54,155 nt of DNA from Lentisphaeria bacterium. Lineage in GTDB: Bacteria; Verrucomicrobiota; Lentisphaeria; Victivallales; Victivallaceae. The notes under the pieces were generated by a model. That model saw nothing but the letters and a program-made list of their open reading frames with translations, searched no databases and was not told the DNA's origin. The position numbers and the translations under genes were made by a program. Location of the stretch: positions 1-54,155 of the forward strand of contig JAFTIA010000050.1 in the NCBI GenBank assembly GCA_017457105.1, given 5' to 3'. Within the stretch, counting starts at the first letter, position 1, and each line of letters starts with the position of its first letter. Shown piece after piece: positions 8,580 through 17,889 of this stretch.

Positions 8580-9419
8580 ATGCAAAATATTCATGGGCCG
8601 GAAATCAAATTTTCCTGTTACGCGGCGGAAACTCCGTTTTTGGCGATGGACAGTGCCGGGTGGGCGCCGGTGGATTGTCACCCGGATCTCTGGGTGCTGG
8701 AGTGTTTTAACGGGCCGGGCATCCGGTTCCGTACGGAAACTTCTGCGGAACGGGTCTGGCTGCCGGACCATTGGAATCTGTATCCGCCGGGGATGTCTTA
8801 TGCGGTTCGCTTCCGTGAACCGGCAGAACGGTATGAAAATTTATGGCTGCTTTTCCGTGCCGCACCGGATTTGCCCCGCAACCGGGTGGTTTGTTTTGCT
8901 GATTCTGGGAAACTGCTTTGGCAGAGAGTCCGGGAACTGCATTTCATGCGTCTTGCCGGAAAGTCGGTCCCGACCGGATTGGTGCGGTTGAAAATGCAGG
9001 TGTTGCTGGCGGAATTGGAAATCAGTTTCCGCCTGGCAGGGGGTGAAGTGCCTGCCGGATTCGTCTGCTGGGACAGTTCTTCCGGGCAGAGCGATACTCT
9101 GCTGCAGCGGGTGGATTGGATTTTGCAGAAACATTTACGCTGTCCACCCAGCGTGACGGAACTTGCCGGGATGCTGAATATGAGCGTTTCCAGTTTTTCC
9201 CACCGGCTTAAAGAGGAAAGCGGCTGGACCCCGGTGGAACGGATCCGGTACGTCCGGATCGAACATGCCAAAAAACTGCTGTTGCAGTCTGCCCCGCGGG
9301 ATGCGGTACGGAATACGGTCTGGCGTCTGGGATTTCGGTCCCGACAGTATTTCTGCACGGTTTTCAAGCAGGAAACCGGGATGACGCCCGGCGAATTTCT
9401 GCACTCTGCCGGTCGATAG
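8580..9419 (+). CDS. AraC-family transcriptional regulator
   Basis: The 279-residue protein has an N-terminal cupin-like sensor region (about 1-170) and a C-terminal double helix-turn-helix. The C-terminal part reads PSVTELAGMLNMSVSSFSHR and continues to WRLGFRSRQYFCTVFKQETG, the classic AraC/XylS pattern ending in GMTPGEFL. I chose the ATG at 8580, with AAGGG about nine bases upstream, over an in-frame TTG at 8550. It is divergently oriented to the glycosidase-like/BNR operon and most likely controls that operon in response to a sugar. It converges on lpxK with three bases between stop codons. Confidence 0.85.
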   Translation: MQNIHGPEIKFSCYAAETPFLAMDSAGWAPVDCHPDLWVLECFNGPGIRFRTETSAERVWLPDHWNLYPPGMSYAVRFREPAERYENLWLLFRAAPDLPRNRVVCFADSGKLLWQRVRELHFMRLAGKSVPTGLVRLKMQVLLAELEISFRLAGGEVPAGFVCWDSSSGQSDTLLQRVDWILQKHLRCPPSVTELAGMLNMSVSSFSHRLKEESGWTPVERIRYVRIEHAKKLLLQSAPRDAVRNTVWRLGFRSRQYFCTVFKQETGMTPGEFLHSAGR

Positions 9420-9422
9420 TTG

Positions 9423-10592
9423 TCAGAGGAAGCAGATACGGGAAATGCACTGGTCAAAGGATTCCCGGCCGCTTAAAATATTGATTTCCACACGCAGGAA
9501 ATAAAGCGGCAGATCCGTCTGTTCCGGTTTGGGAATGCGGACAGCATCTTTTTCCGTGGTCATGATCAATTCTGCGCCTGCTTCTTTGGCATCCCGGATA
9601 AAGTCCTGGATCTCCTGCCGGGTGTAGCGGTGATGATCCGGGAAGGAGCGGGTCAGTACCAGTTCCGCTCCGAGAGAGGTCAGGAAACGCTCAAAACTTG
9701 CCGGTACAGCGATGGCGGACAAGGCCGCAACTTTTGCGCCCCGCAGCCGTTCCAGAGGTGCCGTATCGCCCCGGTCAAAGACATGCTCAATATATTTGGG
9801 CTGATGACAGCACTCAATGATTTCCGCCCGGCGGTTGTGACGGCGGAGAAAGGCTTTCAGGTGCCGCAATTTGGGACTGCCGTCCGATTTGGAAAGGAAA
9901 ATATAGTCGGCACGGCGGATATTTTTAATGGGTTCCCGCAAAAGTCCGCGGGGGAGAACATGCCCGTTCCCGAAGGGATCCGTGGAGTCCACCAGTACGA
10001 TATTGATGTGAGGTTTCAGCATCAGATATTGAAATCCGTCATCCAGGATCAGCACGTCTGTCCCGTAATGTTTGATGGCGTACAATCCGGATTTCACCCG
10101 GTCTTTATCCACCAGAACCGCCACCCCTTTCAGGTTGGAGGCAAGCATGTAAGGCTCGTCCCCGGCATACATGGAGTCCAGCAGAAGTTCATTGCCGTCC
10201 GAAACGATCTTGGGCGGGATCTCCAATTTCTGCTGCCCGAACATGTGCCGGAATTTGTACCACATGGAGTGCTTTTTACTGCGGTATCCCCGGCTTAAAA
10301 TGGCGACTTTCCGCCCTTTGGCATTCAAGGTTTTGGCAAAAACTTCCACCACCGGCGTTTTGCCGGTCCCCCCGCAGGAAATATTGCCGATACTTACCAC
10401 CAGACACCCCAGCGCATGATTCCGGATCACCCGCTTGTCATAAAGCCAGTTGCGGAACTGCCCCGCCATCCGGTAAAAACGGGAGGCGATCAGAAGGAGT
10501 GCCAGCAGAAACTGGTCCCCTGTGCTCCGTTTGCCGCCGCTCAGGAGTTTCAAAAAGTACGGTTCAATATTTTCCAGCCTGGGTAATTTCAT
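9423..10592 (-). CDS. lpxK: Tetraacyldisaccharide 4'-kinase LpxK
   Basis: LpxK phosphorylates the 4' position of the lipid A disaccharide at the inner membrane. The 389-residue protein has the N-terminal amphipathic/hydrophobic region expected of the family and the P-loop SIGNISCGGTGKTP at residues 67-80, followed by SRGYRSKK. DVLILDDGFQ, ILVDSTDPFGNGHVLPRG-like and TTEKDAVRIP motifs are also characteristic. It sits seven bases downstream of the DUF374 acyltransferase gene, so the pair is probably one envelope-lipid operon. Presence of lpxK indicates a Gram-negative outer membrane with lipid A. Confidence 0.93.
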   Translation of the reverse strand: MKLPRLENIEPYFLKLLSGGKRSTGDQFLLALLLIASRFYRMAGQFRNWLYDKRVIRNHALGCLVVSIGNISCGGTGKTPVVEVFAKTLNAKGRKVAILSRGYRSKKHSMWYKFRHMFGQQKLEIPPKIVSDGNELLLDSMYAGDEPYMLASNLKGVAVLVDKDRVKSGLYAIKHYGTDVLILDDGFQYLMLKPHINIVLVDSTDPFGNGHVLPRGLLREPIKNIRRADYIFLSKSDGSPKLRHLKAFLRRHNRRAEIIECCHQPKYIEHVFDRGDTAPLERLRGAKVAALSAIAVPASFERFLTSLGAELVLTRSFPDHHRYTRQEIQDFIRDAKEAGAELIMTTEKDAVRIPKPEQTDLPLYFLRVEINILSGRESFDQCISRICFL

Positions 10593-10599
10593 GGTTCTT

Positions 10600-11253
10600 T
10601 CAATCCACTGTCACACTGCGGAGCAGTTCCTGAATCCGGAGCCGTTCCCGTTCCAACCCTTCCGCATCCAGGTCCGGCGGCACGGATACCGCATCCCCCA
10701 ATACCAGTTCCAGCGTGGAAAAGGGCTTGGGGATTTGAAATTTATCCCAGCTGCCCACTTCCCAGTACCGGGAGGCGTTGACAGACATGGGGATGATCTT
10801 GGCTCCTGTCATGGAAGCCACGATCACCGGTCCCGGCTTCATTTCATACCGGGGCCCGCGGGGGCCGTCCGGCGTAAACGCCACATTCCACCCCTCGTGG
10901 ATGGCTTCCAATGCTCCCCGCAGTGCCGCTGCCCCTTTTTTGCTGGAAGAGCCCCGCAGACTGCTCAAGCCGAAAAAGGATATGAGATCCGTTACATACT
11001 GCCCGTCCCGGGAGGCACTTACCACTGCTTTGGTTCTGCGGCGGGCGATTTTGGGGAAGATGGGGGCAAAAAACATCAGCCGGTTGTGCCACATGAGTCC
11101 GATCATCCCCTGCGCTGTCTGGCAGTAATGGTTGGGGTCATGCACCCGTATCCGGTAAAACAACAGCATAAACCGCATCAGTACAGACGGAAACCAGAAA
11201 AGCCATGTGGGCAGTTTCTGTTTGCTGCGGATCTTTTGTTTGATATAACCCAT
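10600..11253 (-). CDS. DUF374-type lysophospholipid acyltransferase-like protein
   Basis: The 217-residue protein matches the LPLAT-superfamily DUF374 pattern. A hydrophobic N-terminus is followed by LMWHNRLMFF (motif I region), SASRDGQYVTDLISFFGL, RGSSSKKGAAALRG and FTPDGPRGPRYEMKPG (motif III/IV). Such proteins are thought to acylate a lipid A or phospholipid acceptor in the inner membrane, and many genomes place them beside lpxK or waaA. The acceptor is not known here. Transcription probably starts downstream of the oadB terminator and continues into lpxK. Confidence 0.8.
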   Translation of the reverse strand: MGYIKQKIRSKQKLPTWLFWFPSVLMRFMLLFYRIRVHDPNHYCQTAQGMIGLMWHNRLMFFAPIFPKIARRRTKAVVSASRDGQYVTDLISFFGLSSLRGSSSKKGAAALRGALEAIHEGWNVAFTPDGPRGPRYEMKPGPVIVASMTGAKIIPMSVNASRYWEVGSWDKFQIPKPFSTLELVLGDAVSVPPDLDAEGLERERLRIQELLRSVTVD

Positions 11254-11276
11254 CTTGATTCTTTCGTTTGATTTGT

Positions 11277-11316
11277 ATAAAAAAGCCGCCTGTGCCGGAG
11301 TTCCGGCACGGACGGC
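11277..11316 (-). terminator. Intrinsic terminator of the oadGAB operon
   Basis: On the minus strand, arms GCCGTCCGTGCCGG and CCGGCACAGGCGGC (14 positions, two imperfect) enclose AACT and are followed by six T. It lies about 30 bases after the oadB stop and insulates the acyltransferase/lpxK pair. Confidence 0.85.
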
Positions 11317-11343
11317 CTTGATCTTACAGGAAAATACCGGTTA

Positions 11344-12975
11344 TCAGAGAGAACCGAGCATCTTCAGCAACACACCTGCTGCCACGGCAGAACCGATCAC
11401 GCCCGCCACATTGGGGCCCATGGCGTGCATCAGCAGGAAGTTGTGCGGATCGGATTCCAGACCGACCTTGTTCACCACACGGGCCGCCATCGGCACAGCG
11501 GAAACCCCGGCCGCACCAATAAGCGGGTTGATCCCGTCTTTGCTGCACCAGTTCATGATCTTGGCAAAGATCACCCCGGCACCCGTGCCGATGCAGAAGG
11601 CAACGCAGCCCAGCACCAGGATCCCCAGCGTCTGCAAGGAGAGGAAGCTGTCCGCAGAAAGTTTGGAACCGACTGCGATCCCCAGGAAGATGGTGACGAT
11701 GTTGATCAATGCATTCTGGGCAGTCTGGTTCAAGCGTTCCACCACGCCGCATTCACGCATCAGGTTCCCGAACATCAGCATACCGATCAGCGGACCCGCA
11801 TCCGGCAGCAGGAAGGCGCAGAGCAGCGTGATCATCAGCGGGAAACAGATCTTTTCCAGCTTGGAGACCGGACGGAGCTGTTTCATCTTGATCTTCCGTT
11901 CCGCTTCGGTGGTGAGAAGCTTCATGATCGGGGGCTGGATGATCGGCACCAGAGCCATGTAGCTGTATGCCGCCACCGCCACTGCACCCAGCAGTTTCGG
12001 GGAAAGACGGCTGGTCAGGTAAATGGAGGTCGGGCCGTCGGCACCGCCGATGATACCGATACTGGCAGCATCCTTCAGGTCAAAGTCAATGCCGATACCC
12101 AGCATGGAAAGCACCAGTGCCCCCATGAGAGCCGTAAAGATACCGAACTGTGCTGCACCGCCCAGCAGTGCTGTTTTGGGGTTGGCCAGCAGAGGCCCGA
12201 AGTCCGTCATGGCACCCACGCCCATAAAGATCAGCAGCGGGAACACGCCGGATTCAATACCCACATTGTAGATCATGCCCTGCAAGCCGTCCGGACCGGA
12301 GATGTCCGCCACAGGAATATTTGCCAGCAAGGCACCGAACCCGATGGGCAGCAGCAGAAGCGGTTCAAATTCCTTTACGATCGCCAGATAGATCAGTACC
12401 AGAGCCACCAGCATCATCAGCACACGGCCCAGACCCAGAAGCCAAGTGTCTTTGAAGTCATGTCCGCACTGATTCAGGATGTCATACAGACCGGTGCTTT
12501 CCCACAGACCGCGGAAGGAATCGCCCCAACCGGCGAGTTTCCCCTTGGCACTTTCGTTGGAAACAGAGTCATGGGTGATCCGGATATCCGCCAGTTCCGC
12601 CAGGAAGACTTCCCCTTTGGTGCCGTCCAGCACGGAGGAGTTATACAGATCTTTGCTCACAGAAACAACTTTGTAGTTGCTCATGCTCTTGAATTTACCC
12701 TTGCTGCGGCCTTCGGGATTCAGCGTGATCATGTCCGTGCCCGGCTTCAAAAGCTTGTTCACCGTCACATGATTGCTGTAAACCACAGCCCGCTTGGGCC
12801 ACACATAGTACAGACCGAAATTGCCATTGGCCATGGGACGGAGCTGATACACTTCATCCCCGAAGGCACACGCGGCAGCCTTCTTCACCGGACACGCCTT
12901 GTCGGCGGGGGCGGCAAACACCGCAACCCCGGCGAACAACAGCATTGCCGCAAAAAATTTGCAGAAGCTTGTCAT
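11344..12975 (-). CDS. oadB: Na+-pumping oxaloacetate decarboxylase beta subunit with long N-terminal extension
   Basis: OadB is the membrane subunit that decarboxylates carboxybiotin and pumps Na+ outward. From about residue 155 the protein follows the family closely: [37 protein letters not shown] (with the conserved transport Asp) and the C-terminal [18 protein letters not shown]. Residues 1-150 are extra: a signal peptide ([14 protein letters not shown]), a Cys-containing segment and a small beta-rich domain with no motif I recognise. The usual length is 375-435, and this protein has 543 residues. The start is supported by GAGGAG 12 bases upstream, inside the end of oadA. The order oadG-oadA-oadB with a three-base gap indicates one operon. 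Confidence 0.92.
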   Translation of the reverse strand: MTSFCKFFAAMLLFAGVAVFAAPADKACPVKKAAACAFGDEVYQLRPMANGNFGLYYVWPKRAVVYSNHVTVNKLLKPGTDMITLNPEGRSKGKFKSMSNYKVVSVSKDLYNSSVLDGTKGEVFLAELADIRITHDSVSNESAKGKLAGWGDSFRGLWESTGLYDILNQCGHDFKDTWLLGLGRVLMMLVALVLIYLAIVKEFEPLLLLPIGFGALLANIPVADISGPDGLQGMIYNVGIESGVFPLLIFMGVGAMTDFGPLLANPKTALLGGAAQFGIFTALMGALVLSMLGIGIDFDLKDAASIGIIGGADGPTSIYLTSRLSPKLLGAVAVAAYSYMALVPIIQPPIMKLLTTEAERKIKMKQLRPVSKLEKICFPLMITLLCAFLLPDAGPLIGMLMFGNLMRECGVVERLNQTAQNALINIVTIFLGIAVGSKLSADSFLSLQTLGILVLGCVAFCIGTGAGVIFAKIMNWCSKDGINPLIGAAGVSAVPMAARVVNKVGLESDPHNFLLMHAMGPNVAGVIGSAVAAGVLLKMLGSL

Positions 12976-12978
12976 GGA

Positions 12979-14820
12979 TTAGTTCTCCTCGATCTTGGCA
13001 AGCACATCACCGGCGGAAACCACGGCGCCCTGCGCCACCAGGACCTGGGCGACACGGCCGGCATTTTCAGCCTTGATTTCAGTTTCCATCTTCATGGCTT
13101 CCAGCACCAGCACGGTCTGACCGGCGGCGACTTCCGCCCCTTCGCTGACCAGAACCTTCACCACCGTGCCCGGCATGGGGGCGCACAGATCCGCGGCAGC
13201 ACCGCTTGCGGAAGCCGCCTTGGCGGCCGGAGCAGCAGCCCCTTCCGCAACGGCGACCTTGAAGCTCTTGCCGTTGACTTTGGCGGTGTATTCTTTGCCG
13301 TCCGCAGAAACTTCCACGGTCACAGCCTTGCCGTCCACCGTGGCGGTGTAGGCAGAAGCACCACCTTTGGCGGCGGGTTTTTCTTCTTCACGGTAACGGA
13401 TACCCATGGGGCGGTCACCCTTCAGGAAGGCGATGCCCTTGTCGCCGCAGGCGGCGGCGATGAAGATGTTTTCTTCAGTGACTTCCAGACCGTTCTTCTG
13501 AAGAAGTTCAGTATTGTATTTCACGCCCAGTTCGGGATTGGCATCGTTCAATTCCACCACAGCCTTGGTGGTGGGTTCCAGACCCAGCTGTTCCTGCGCC
13601 CACTTGACCACTTCCGGATCCGGAGCGACCGGGGTCTTGCCGAAGTAGCCCAGCACCATTTTGCCGTAGCCCTTGGCATCGATCTTCCAGGAACCGTCAT
13701 CATTCTTGCCCTGGACGGCGTTGCGGAAGCCCTGCTGGAAATAGAACTGGGAAACCGGGGTCACGGAAGTCCCGAACCCGCCCTTGGCGACCACGTCGCG
13801 CATTTCTTCGATGCAGCGGTCGTATTTGTCCAGGCAGTTGTTGTCGCGCATCATCTGGGTATTGGCAGTGAGCGCACCGCCGGGCATGGGGGAGAAGATG
13901 ATTTTCGGGGAAACCTGCATGGATTCCGGGGGCATGAAGTATTTGTCCAGGCACTTTTCGAAGATCTTTTCCACGCCGAGGATCTTTTCCGGATCGATGT
14001 CCAGCGTGTAATCCGTGCCGCGCAGACGCTGGTACATCACCAGAATGTCCGCTTCGCAGGTGCCGCCGGAGAGGGGGCTCATGGCAAGGTCGATGATATC
14101 CGCACCGGCTTCGATGGCGGCCATGTTGCACGCCACCGCCATACCGGCAGTGTCATGGGTGTGGAACTGGATTTCCTTGGCACCCTTGCCATAGGTGGAA
14201 TCCAGGATTTCACGGGCCTGCTTGATGGTGTCAAAGACCGTCTTGGGCGTGGAGGTGCCGGAGGCATCCTTGAACGCCAGACTGTCAAAGGGAATGCCGG
14301 AAGCGATGATTTCGTTCAGACGGTCGATGTAGAATTTCGGGGTGTGGGCATAGGGCTCGTTCAGTGTGGGAGCCAGACCCATCATGGTCACGGTGACCTG
14401 ATGCTTCAAGCCGTATTTGGCAATGGCGCGGCCGGAAACATCCAGGTTGCGGACGTCGTTCAGAGCGTCAAAGTTACGGATGGTGGTGATGCCGTGCTTC
14501 TTGAAGAGCTTGGCATGAAGATCGATGATGTCGCTGGACTGGCTGGAAAGACCGACCACGTTCACGCCGCGGGAGAGGGTCTGCAGATTGACTTCCGGGC
14601 CCACGGTTTCGCGCCACAAGTCCATCATTTCAAACGCATCTTCCTGGCAGTAGAAATAGAGAGCCTGGAAACGGGCGCCGCCGCCGATTTCCAAGTGATT
14701 GATACCGGCATCCACAGCCGCTTTCAGCGCGGGCAGGAAGTCTTCGGTCTTGACACGGGCACCGAGACAGGACTGGAATCCGTCACGGAACGAACAGTCC
14801 ATGAACTTGATTTTTTTCAT
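12979..14820 (-). CDS. oadA: Oxaloacetate decarboxylase alpha subunit (biotin carboxyltransferase)
   Basis: OadA moves the carboxyl group from oxaloacetate to biotin. The 613-residue protein has a TIM-barrel carboxyltransferase with SFRDGFQS at 10-17 (family usually LRDGHQS or LRDAHQS), the FKDASG lysine segment and the metal-binding HTHDTAGMA. A conserved carboxylase middle domain follows, then an Ala-rich linker and a biotinyl domain with EAMKMET, Lys577 being the biotin site. The substitution around the first motif keeps the metal-binding Asp13 but changes its neighbours. A related biotin-dependent decarboxylase specificity therefore cannot be excluded, but flanking oadG and oadB favour oxaloacetate. 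GGAG precedes the ATG. Confidence 0.92.
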   Translation of the reverse strand: MKKIKFMDCSFRDGFQSCLGARVKTEDFLPALKAAVDAGINHLEIGGGARFQALYFYCQEDAFEMMDLWRETVGPEVNLQTLSRGVNVVGLSSQSSDIIDLHAKLFKKHGITTIRNFDALNDVRNLDVSGRAIAKYGLKHQVTVTMMGLAPTLNEPYAHTPKFYIDRLNEIIASGIPFDSLAFKDASGTSTPKTVFDTIKQAREILDSTYGKGAKEIQFHTHDTAGMAVACNMAAIEAGADIIDLAMSPLSGGTCEADILVMYQRLRGTDYTLDIDPEKILGVEKIFEKCLDKYFMPPESMQVSPKIIFSPMPGGALTANTQMMRDNNCLDKYDRCIEEMRDVVAKGGFGTSVTPVSQFYFQQGFRNAVQGKNDDGSWKIDAKGYGKMVLGYFGKTPVAPDPEVVKWAQEQLGLEPTTKAVVELNDANPELGVKYNTELLQKNGLEVTEENIFIAAACGDKGIAFLKGDRPMGIRYREEEKPAAKGGASAYTATVDGKAVTVEVSADGKEYTAKVNGKSFKVAVAEGAAAPAAKAASASGAAADLCAPMPGTVVKVLVSEGAEVAAGQTVLVLEAMKMETEIKAENAGRVAQVLVAQGAVVSAGDVLAKIEEN

Positions 14821-14859
14821 TTTTTTGCTACTCCGTTTGTATATGAAATTTGGTTTTGA

Positions 14860-15114
14860 TTACTTGTTGCGGAATTTGCTGACCACGGCGGCGGCAACGG
14901 CTGCCAGGTTGGCATCTTCTGCCGAGGCGGCCGGAGCAGGGGCGGCAGCCGGGGCGGCCGGAGCCTTCAGGGCATCAAACTTGGCAGCAAAGGGTTTCAG
15001 GACTTTTGCCAGCAAATTCATCAGCAAAATCATGATGACGAGGAAGGCAAGCACCATCCCCATCCCGAAGACGAGCAGCTGCGCGCCATCCAGTAAAAGC
15101 GACCATTTTTCCAT
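14860..15114 (-). CDS. oadG: Oxaloacetate decarboxylase gamma subunit
   Basis: This small (84-residue) subunit anchors alpha to beta. One transmembrane helix covers about residues 12-36 (LLVFGMGMVLAFLVIMILLM). It is followed by a Pro/Ala linker (APAAPAAAPAPAASAE) and a short C-terminal tail, as in the family. It is the first gene of the operon, with TTGGAG seven bases before the ATG and a good promoter upstream. Confidence 0.88.
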   Translation of the reverse strand: MEKWSLLLDGAQLLVFGMGMVLAFLVIMILLMNLLAKVLKPFAAKFDALKAPAAPAAAPAPAASAEDANLAAVAAAVVSKFRNK

Positions 15115-15163
15115 TTTTTACTCCAATGTTTTTTGTAAAAGATTAAAATAATAAAATCAAAAT

Positions 15164-15192
15164 AATATACATGCAGTTCCCTGTTTTTTCAA
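15164..15192 (-). promoter_or_regulatory. Promoter of the oadGAB operon
   Basis: On the minus strand TTGAAA (15192-15187), a 17-base spacer and TATATT (15169-15164) lie about 50 bases before the oadG start. No other candidate of similar quality is present in the 121-base spacer. Confidence 0.65.
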
Positions 15193-15235
15193 GTGAAAAA
15201 CAAGGTGATGCCTGTTTTTTTATGACAGAAATCTT

Positions 15236-15796
15236 TTATTTCAAGGCAAGTCCGTCGTGGAACGCTTTCCCGGCAATGGGGCCCAACTCCCGGTAGGTGT
15301 GGTGTACCGGGTCGTAACAGACGGGGCGGAGTTTTTCCGGATCGATTTTCCCTTCTGCATCCAGAATGGAGTCATCGGCACTGATATTGAGGATCTCTGC
15401 AACGGTACAGCCGGTTTTATCATCATAGGAAAGGACTTTGCACTCCAGTGTCATGGGAAGTTCGTCAAAAAGGGGTGCATCCACAAACGCCGCTTTCCGT
15501 GGGTGGAAGCCTGCTCTGGCAACTTTGTCCGGCACGTCTTTTCCGGAAACCAGTCCGGCGTAATCGCAGGCGGCAAGACTGGCGACCGTGCCGATGCTGA
15601 CAGTGAAACACTGTTTCAACTGCAAATTTCCGGCGGTTTTATGTCCCGGATCGATGCAGACTGCCAGCTGGTGTGTATCGTGGATGCCGCCCCAGGCGGC
15701 GTTCATGATATCGGCATTGCCGTCTGCATCGTAAGTACCGATCATCAGGACCGGCATGGGGTAGAGCCATGTTTGTACACCAAAATTTTTTCTCAT
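15236..15796 (-). CDS. Flavin reductase-like, FMN-binding split-barrel protein
   Basis: The 186-residue protein has the pattern of the flavin reductase/flavoredoxin family: PVLMIGTYDADGNADIMNAAWGGI at the N-terminus, then KTAGNLQLKQCFTVSIG and DVPDKVARAGF. It would bind FMN and act as a small electron carrier or NAD(P)H:flavin reductase in the cytoplasm. Redox partners are not evident from the neighbours. It stands alone on the minus strand, divergent from the Gfo/Idh/MocA gene. GGGAG lies about ten bases before the ATG. Confidence 0.8.
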   Translation of the reverse strand: MRKNFGVQTWLYPMPVLMIGTYDADGNADIMNAAWGGIHDTHQLAVCIDPGHKTAGNLQLKQCFTVSIGTVASLAACDYAGLVSGKDVPDKVARAGFHPRKAAFVDAPLFDELPMTLECKVLSYDDKTGCTVAEILNISADDSILDAEGKIDPEKLRPVCYDPVHHTYRELGPIAGKAFHDGLALK

Positions 15797-15991
15797 TCTT
15801 GTGTTCTCCCTGTTGTTGATCTGTTTTTGTTTTACAGTATCTCTTTTTTATGTAAATACCACTTTTTTTACTTAAAAAATGAATTTCCGGTTGCAATCGG
15901 GTTGAATAAGTGTATTGTACGATCATCAACATGGGCTGTGCCCGTTGTCCGGGCCGGTTTCAAAATCAAAAATCCAACAAGGAGTAGTGTG

Positions 15992-17008
15992 ATGAAGACT
16001 ATCCGTATCGGTGTCCTCGGCTGCGGGAAAATTTCGACATGTCAGCACATTGGGCGTTTTATGAAAAAAGACGCCAAAAGCAAGTCCGAAATCGTCGCCG
16101 TTTATGACCCCAAACCGGGCCGCGCCAAAAAGTGTCTTGAAGAAAACAAGACCACTGCCAAGATCTGCAAGTCCGTGGAGGAACTGCTCGCTGAACCCAT
16201 TGATGCCGTTGTGATCGCCACTCCCAACGATACCCATTGCCCCCTGACCTTGCAGGCCATTGCCGCCGGAAAGCATGTTTTTGTGGAAAAACCCATGGCA
16301 GGGAACATCAAAGATGCGGAAAAAATGATCAAAGCCGCCGAAGCCGCCGGGGTGGTGCTGCTGGTGGACCAGTCTTTCCGCTACATGAACGATTATCAGG
16401 AAATCAAAAAGCAGATCGACAAGGGCGTGATCGGCGAGATCACCCACATCCGCTGTATGCGTGTGGGGACCCAGCCCCCGAATGTCTGCTGGTCCCCCGG
16501 TGCCAACTGGTATGTGCAATCGAAGCATGACGGCGGCGTGATTTTTGACCACGCTGTCCACATGGCGGACGTGATGCAATGGCTGGTTGGACCCATCAAG
16601 CAGTTGAACACCACCGGCCGCAAGCAGGGGGAACAGGCCATTGTCCACTGCATGACTACTATGGATTTTGCCAGCGGTGCCACCGGCGTGCTGGAACTGG
16701 GTTGGAAATTCCCGGTGGGCCGCATTGAATTCGGTATTTTCGGGACCAGGGGGATGATCCTTTTCCCGACCATGCGTCATGCTGATTTCTACAAGACGGG
16801 CGAAGACAAACCTTTCAAAACCATTACTACCGAGAATGTCAAACTTGTTCCCACCGCCCAGGAAACTTTCCTGAAAGCCATTGCCGGCAAAGACAAGTCC
16901 GGGTTCTGGAGTATCGGCCGTGAAGCCCTTGCCCCCTGCGAAGCCATGCTTCAGTCTGCTTCCAGCGGCAAGACCGTAAAGGTGAAGTATCACAAGGAGA
17001 GCAAGTGA
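15992..17008 (+). CDS. Gfo/Idh/MocA-family NAD(P)-dependent sugar oxidoreductase
   Basis: The 338-residue protein has the N-terminal Rossmann motif IGVLGCGKIS, the cofactor-loop TPNDTHCPL and the hallmark VFVEKPMAG. A catalytic-region GGVIFDHAVHMADVMQWL follows. It would oxidise or reduce a sugar, inositol or sugar acid. I chose the ATG at 15992 because it has AAGGAG ten bases upstream and begins exactly at the conserved N-terminus; the frame stays open far upstream but without family sequence. Its TGA overlaps the ATG of the TIM-barrel gene (TGATG), so the two are translationally coupled. A weak promoter-like TTGCAA / TATTGT pair precedes it. Confidence 0.88.
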   Translation: MKTIRIGVLGCGKISTCQHIGRFMKKDAKSKSEIVAVYDPKPGRAKKCLEENKTTAKICKSVEELLAEPIDAVVIATPNDTHCPLTLQAIAAGKHVFVEKPMAGNIKDAEKMIKAAEAAGVVLLVDQSFRYMNDYQEIKKQIDKGVIGEITHIRCMRVGTQPPNVCWSPGANWYVQSKHDGGVIFDHAVHMADVMQWLVGPIKQLNTTGRKQGEQAIVHCMTTMDFASGATGVLELGWKFPVGRIEFGIFGTRGMILFPTMRHADFYKTGEDKPFKTITTENVKLVPTAQETFLKAIAGKDKSGFWSIGREALAPCEAMLQSASSGKTVKVKYHKESK

Positions 17009-17811
17009 TGGAGGCGTATCCCATTGGTTTGAGTCTGCTTGCAGGCGGAGATAGAAACATGCCCGTGCCGGACTTTTTGAAAGCCGCCAGAGATGGCGGT
17101 TATGACGGCGTGGAAATGTGGCTCCTTGGCGAAGGCGGTCTGAATTTTGATGTGACCGATGAAGAGCTGGCTGCCTACCGCAAACTGGCGGCAGAGTACA
17201 ATTTGACCATTTACTCTGTGGCGATCTCCTCCCCTGCCGGTAATATGCTGGCTTCCGGGAAAGATGCGGAGCTTTTTGCCGAATACGCCATCCGGGGGAT
17301 GGATATTGCGGTGAAACTGGGTGCCGGAACGGTGCTTCACACTACCGGTAATCTGAACGGCATCGACTACGAAACCGGCTATTTGAACGGCATTGCCAAT
17401 TTGCGGAAACTGGCTCCTGAAGTGGAAGCCCGCAATCTGCAGTTTGCGCTGGAATTCGTCTGGAACGGGTTCCTTTTCAGCCCCATTGAAATGCGGAATT
17501 TTCTCACGCAGGTGAATTCTGCCAATATCGGGTTCTATTTTGACCCGGGCAACATGGCCGTTTTCCAGAAACCGCAGGATTGGGTGCGTGTTTTGAAGGG
17601 GTTTGTCCGCCACGTCCATTTGAAGGACTGGAAGGGCCGCGCTCTCAACGGCGGCTGGACCGCTCTGCTGGAGGGCGAAGTGGACTATCCCGCCGTGATG
17701 ACCGAACTGCGCAAGGCAGGGTACAAAGGGCCGCTGGTCAGCGAAGTCGCCCTGTCCCTCGCCCCCTGGGAAGAAACCGCAAAGGTCATGCGCAAGGTTG
17801 CAGTGATGTAA
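17008..17811 (+). CDS. Sugar phosphate isomerase/epimerase-like TIM barrel
   Basis: The 267-residue protein belongs to the xylose-isomerase-like TIM-barrel family (AP endonuclease 2 fold). FLKAARDGGYDGVEMWLLGE is at the start, metal-ligand type segments LQFALEFVW and NIGFYFDPGNMAV are in the middle, and VRHVHLKDWKG and GEVDYPAVMTELRKAGYKG are near the end. It likely isomerises or epimerises the product of the coupled oxidoreductase. The pair is a common arrangement for inositol or unusual sugar catabolism, but the substrate is unknown. Start at 17008 overlaps the preceding stop. A terminator follows. Confidence 0.82.
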   Translation: MEAYPIGLSLLAGGDRNMPVPDFLKAARDGGYDGVEMWLLGEGGLNFDVTDEELAAYRKLAAEYNLTIYSVAISSPAGNMLASGKDAELFAEYAIRGMDIAVKLGAGTVLHTTGNLNGIDYETGYLNGIANLRKLAPEVEARNLQFALEFVWNGFLFSPIEMRNFLTQVNSANIGFYFDPGNMAVFQKPQDWVRVLKGFVRHVHLKDWKGRALNGGWTALLEGEVDYPAVMTELRKAGYKGPLVSEVALSLAPWEETAKVMRKVAVM

Positions 17812-17853
17812 GCATTTCTGCATTTGCTCCATATGGATGACGGGAGCATACCG

Positions 17854-17888
17854 GGACTTGCAAGTTTTTCTTGCAGGTCCTTTTTTTT
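17854..17888 (+). terminator. Intrinsic terminator after the oxidoreductase/TIM-barrel pair
   Basis: Arms GGACTTGCAAG (17854-17864) and CTTGCAGGTCC (17870-17880), one wobble, enclose TTTTT and are followed by eight T (17881-17888). It ends two bases before the stop of the convergent MBL gene. Confidence 0.9.
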
Positions 17889-17889
17889 G

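Noticed and set aside
11425-14859. Plus-strand open frame of 1,144 codons opposite oadB and oadA
   Set aside because: Low-complexity His/Gln/Gly-rich translation with no domain; the oad genes on the other strand are unmistakable.
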